Shown: in pieces, positions 61,895-64,000 of the stretch
Position numbering within the stretch: position 1 is the stretch's first letter
Layout: every line of letters starts with the position of its first letter
Assembly (NCBI GenBank): GCA_910585005.1
Contig: CAJUCN010000012.1
Coordinates: 1 to 64,000, forward strand
Source of the DNA: an uncultured Lachnospiraceae bacterium
Lineage (GTDB): Bacteria > Bacillota > Clostridia > Lachnospirales > Lachnospiraceae
DNA length: 64,000 nucleotides
Reading direction: 5' to 3'
The notes under the pieces: generated by a model
What the model was told of the DNA's origin: nothing
Database searches by the model: none
The model's input: the letters and a program-made list of their open reading frames with translations, nothing else
Translations under genes and position numbers: made by a program

Positions 61895-62536
61895 TTAACC
61901 CCTGATCTCGTTCACCAGTTTAACCGCTTCCTCCGTCAGACGCTGGATTTCGTCAAACTTTCCTTCCGCTACTAAGTCTCCCTTCACCATCCAGCTTCCG
62001 CCGCAGGCTGTAACTGCTTTACATCCGAAATAATCTTTCAGATTTGCCGCGCTCACCCCGCCGGTAGGCATAAACTTAAGTCCCGTATAAGGCGCTGACA
62101 ATGCTTTGATGGTCGATACCCCGCCAAACTGCTGCGCCGGAAAAAATTTCACTACCCTGAGTCCTCTTTTTACTGCCTGTGCAATCTCCGAAGGAGTAAT
62201 GCATCCTGGAAATACCGGAACCTGCTTTTCCAGGCAATAGTCTACGACCTCCGGGTCAAACCCCGGGCTTACAATAAATTTCGCGCCTGCCAAAAGGGCT
62301 TCATCCACCTGCTTTGTGGTCAGTACCGTTCCTGCCCCTACCAGCATCTGCGGAAATTCCTCCGCCATAATACGAATACAGTCCTTTGCTGCCGCGGTGC
62401 GGAACGTGACCTCCGCACATGGCAGGCCGCCCTTACAAAGCGCCTCACCAAGAGGTTTTGCGTCTTTTGCATCCTGGAGCACCACCACCGGCACGATCCC
62501 AAGTTCTTCTATTTTTTTTTCGATTTCTGATACCAT
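61895..62536 (-). CDS. eda: KDPG/KHG aldolase
   Basis: A 213-residue class I aldolase cleaving KDPG to pyruvate and glyceraldehyde-3-phosphate. It has VPVVVLQDAKDA, EVTFRTAAA (catalytic Glu), VGAGTVLTTKQVDEAL, the Schiff-base Lys in VVKFFPAQQFGG (near 132) and FMPTGGVS. GGAGGG precedes the start. It is the first gene after a strong promoter (62627-62655), followed by kdgK. Confidence 0.96.
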   Translation of the reverse strand: MVSEIEKKIEELGIVPVVVLQDAKDAKPLGEALCKGGLPCAEVTFRTAAAKDCIRIMAEEFPQMLVGAGTVLTTKQVDEALLAGAKFIVSPGFDPEVVDYCLEKQVPVFPGCITPSEIAQAVKRGLRVVKFFPAQQFGGVSTIKALSAPYTGLKFMPTGGVSAANLKDYFGCKAVTACGGSWMVKGDLVAEGKFDEIQRLTEEAVKLVNEIRG

Positions 62537-62600
62537 CTTTTCCCTCCGTTCCTTCCCTTTTTAGAATCTTTTCTTCTCATACTACATATTTCCCACATTG

Positions 62601-62617
62601 GAAACGTCTTATGTTTC
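62601..62617. promoter_or_regulatory. Candidate operator at the eda transcript start
   Basis: GAAAC and GTTTC separated by seven bases, lying at about +2 to +18 of the eda promoter. The arms resemble LacI-family half-sites, but the spacing is unusual. A second inverted repeat (TTTCC with GGAAA) overlaps its lower edge. Confidence 0.4.
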
Positions 62618-62626
62618 ATTAATATA

Positions 62627-62655
62627 ACTATACTTTCATAGCTTTTTTTTGTCAA
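62627..62655 (-). promoter_or_regulatory. Promoter of eda-kdgK
   Basis: Consensus TTGACA (62655-62650), 17 bp, TATAGT (62632-62627). The -35 lies in a 16-bp stretch that is repeated exactly at the fadR-type gene promoter (63475-63490). Confidence 0.88.
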
Positions 62656-62699
62656 TACATATGATGTTTCTTTTCGTCATGATCTCTCTTTTGGCCCTC

Positions 62700-63416
62700 T
62701 TAAATCTGACCTTTCTTCCCCTGCTCCTTAAGCAGGCGCATGATCATCTGCCGGTTGTAAGTTAAATGCATGACCATGGCACATCTTGCCCCCACTGCAT
62801 CCCTGGCAAGGATTGCTTCCGTAATTGCCCGGTGGGATTCAATGGTCTCACTCATCAGTATCCGGTGGGTAAGATTCGCAAAGGTAGTGACTGCTGAATT
62901 GATCACCGGGATTAAAATCTCCGCCACCCTGTTTTTGCTGCATTTGGCTATACAAGTGTGGAACTCCACATCTTTTTTCATATGGCTTTTGCCTGTAAGG
63001 TACAACTGCTCCACTTCATCGCACAGTTTCTTTAGCTGTACAAGCTCTTCTTCTGCCGCATACCCGCTGGCAAGAACAGCAATCTCCGGTTCCAACATAA
63101 GGCGTACGTCAAAAAGCTCCAATGCAAGCTTATACTTGTCCTGAAGCTTCGACAGCCCTAACGGATCCTCTTCCAAGGTACTGGTGCTTACCACAAAGGT
63201 GCCAGAACCTCTACGCACTTCCAGAATCCCCCTGGACACCAAGCTTTTTACCGCCTCACGGACCGTACTTCTTCCAACCCCAAACCGCTCCGCCAGTTCA
63301 AACTCATTCGGTATTTTTTCTCCTATCTCCACAGGTTCATTCAAGATATATGCAAAAAGCGCATCCTCCACCTGAGAGCCAAGCAGTCTTTTGTCCATCT
63401 TCTCAAACTGATACAT
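62700..63416 (-). CDS. FadR-subfamily GntR transcriptional regulator
   Basis: A 238-residue regulator. The winged helix (about 10-75) includes EKIPNEFELAERFGVGRSTVREAVKSL and RRGSGTFV. The FCD ligand domain follows with its metal-binding residues in LFDVRLMLEPEIA, EFHTCIAKCS and ESHRAITEAILARD. FCD regulators often sense sugar acids, which fits the neighbouring eda-kdgK. I chose ATG 63416 by family length; ATG 63398 is possible, and both have weak ribosome binding sites. The upstream frame to 63482 begins at TTG inside the promoter. It lies between the LacI-type gene and eda, all minus strand. Confidence 0.9.
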   Translation of the reverse strand: MYQFEKMDKRLLGSQVEDALFAYILNEPVEIGEKIPNEFELAERFGVGRSTVREAVKSLVSRGILEVRRGSGTFVVSTSTLEEDPLGLSKLQDKYKLALELFDVRLMLEPEIAVLASGYAAEEELVQLKKLCDEVEQLYLTGKSHMKKDVEFHTCIAKCSKNRVAEILIPVINSAVTTFANLTHRILMSETIESHRAITEAILARDAVGARCAMVMHLTYNRQMIMRLLKEQGKKGQI

Positions 63417-63453
63417 AAATCCAAACGCCCTGCCTTTTCCCAAATTTTTAAAA

Positions 63454-63482
63454 ATGATAAAGCAGCCTTTCCATTTTGTCAA
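63454..63482 (-). promoter_or_regulatory. Promoter of the FadR-type gene
   Basis: TTGACA (63482-63477) includes the stop codon of the LacI-type gene. A 17-bp spacer and TATCAT (63459-63454) follow. The same 16 bp around the -35 occur at the eda promoter. Confidence 0.8.
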
Positions 63483-64000
63483 TACATATCCGGTTCAACG
63501 ATAAAGTAACTCAGTTTTACCTCTTTTCCTGCCCCTTCCCCATGGCTAAGCAGTTCCATCAGTATCCTGACCGCCAGCTCCCCGCTTTTTTCATAGGCAT
63601 AGTGGACAGTGACAAGGGGCGGTTCCATGACACGGGCCATATCAGAATCCCCCTGGCCCGCAACCAAAACCTTCTCCGGAATTGGGATTCCCTGTTCCCG
63701 CAAATATTGCACTGCTCCTGCCGCCATGGTGTCCGTGGCGCAGACCAGTCCATCTAGTTCGCCACATCTCTTGATCAGTTCCCCAGCCTTTTCGTATCCC
63801 GACTGAATCGTAAAATCCGCCGTTACAAAGTTATCCGCCAATTCCCCATACCCGGCGTCCCGTACCGCGTCTTTAAATCCCTGATACCGTTTCGCCCCTA
63901 CCGCCTGATTCTGCCGAACCGCGCTGATATACCCCAACCTCTTTCGTCCTTTTTTGAGAAGTAATTTGGTAAGATCATATGAAGCATGATAATCATCATG
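63479..64000 (-). CDS. LacI-family transcriptional regulator (partial, 5' end outside window)
   Basis: The minus-strand frame is open from base 64000 to TGA at 63481-63479, giving 173 residues of the C-terminal part. It begins HDDYHASYDLTKLLLKKGRK, the sugar-binding core of LacI regulators (the usual form is D-Y-x-A-G-Y-x-A-T-x-x-L), and continues RLGYISAVRQNQAVGAKRYQG and TDTMAAGAVQYLREQG. The DNA-binding domain lies beyond the window. The repressor is the likely partner of the GAAAC-N7-GTTTC element at eda. A TTG at 63937 is only an internal codon, not the start. Confidence 0.9.
   Translation of the reverse strand, partial: HDDYHASYDLTKLLLKKGRKRLGYISAVRQNQAVGAKRYQGFKDAVRDAGYGELADNFVTADFTIQSGYEKAGELIKRCGELDGLVCATDTMAAGAVQYLREQGIPIPEKVLVAGQGDSDMARVMEPPLVTVHYAYEKSGELAVRILMELLSHGEGAGKEVKLSYFIVEPDMY

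Noticed and set aside
1..64000. CRISPR arrays, insertion sequences, attachment sites, prophage or toxin-antitoxin genes
   Set aside because: I saw no spaced repeats, transposase or integrase motifs, or paired small toxin/antitoxin genes.

Overview
The window is chromosomal DNA from a low-to-mid GC Gram-positive anaerobe, most likely a member of Lachnospiraceae (Clostridia). The signs are a class III anaerobic ribonucleotide reductase, a glmS ribozyme, a GntR-clpC pair in place of ctsR-mcsAB-clpC, BMP-type nucleoside uptake, an OFA-family MFS carrier, several lipoproteins with clostridial lipoboxes, and strong AAGGAGG-like ribosome binding sites throughout. Genus cannot be fixed from the sequence alone. 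There are no rRNAs, CRISPR arrays, insertion sequences or prophage genes. Most genes are on the minus strand; the plus-strand exceptions are the OFA carrier (12.4-13.7 kb) and the MMPL-GLUG-TetR operon (36.6-43.0 kb).

Layout. 1-4.2 kb: a visibly AT-rich two-component/ABC cassette (response regulator, sensor kinase with a very short outer loop, ATPase, FtsX-like permease cut by the window edge), preceded by a 35-codon ORF. 4.3-12.3 kb: hemZ-glmS under a strong promoter and a glmS self-cleaving ribozyme, then a DUF3048 lipoprotein, a metallo-hydrolase and the (p)ppGpp enzyme Rel. 12.4-18.8 kb: OFA carrier, DHH phosphoesterase, tRNA-Trp with its own promoter and terminator, LCP cell-wall ligase, RadA and a small conserved protein. 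18.9-23.6 kb: clpC, its coupled GntR regulator, an SH3-domain membrane protein and a zinc-ribbon protein. 23.6-31.4 kb: purine (purE-M-N-D) and pyrimidine (pyrF-pyrE) synthesis around an M29-type aminopeptidase and two small membrane proteins. 31.5-36.4 kb: NrdD with a fused C-terminal glutaredoxin-like domain behind tandem NrdR boxes, a TPR lipoprotein and an RsmF-type rRNA methyltransferase.

36.6-43.0 kb holds the most unusual locus: an RND/MMPL exporter, a 1097-residue secreted, membrane-anchored GLUG-repeat protein translationally overlapped with it, and a TetR-type regulator. It is followed convergently by a domain-swapped GH3 glycosidase. 45.6-53.2 kb is a complete nucleoside uptake and salvage unit (BMP lipoprotein, ATPase, two permeases, Udp, DeoC, DeoB). 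Then come a large hybrid histidine kinase without a DNA-binding output, a 1379-residue Lhr-type helicase, and a KDG kinase/KDPG aldolase pair with FadR-type and LacI-type regulators.

Together the region mixes housekeeping nucleotide metabolism and stress control with accessory envelope and sugar-acid functions. Several promoters, operators and terminators can be read directly and support the chosen start codons and operon boundaries.
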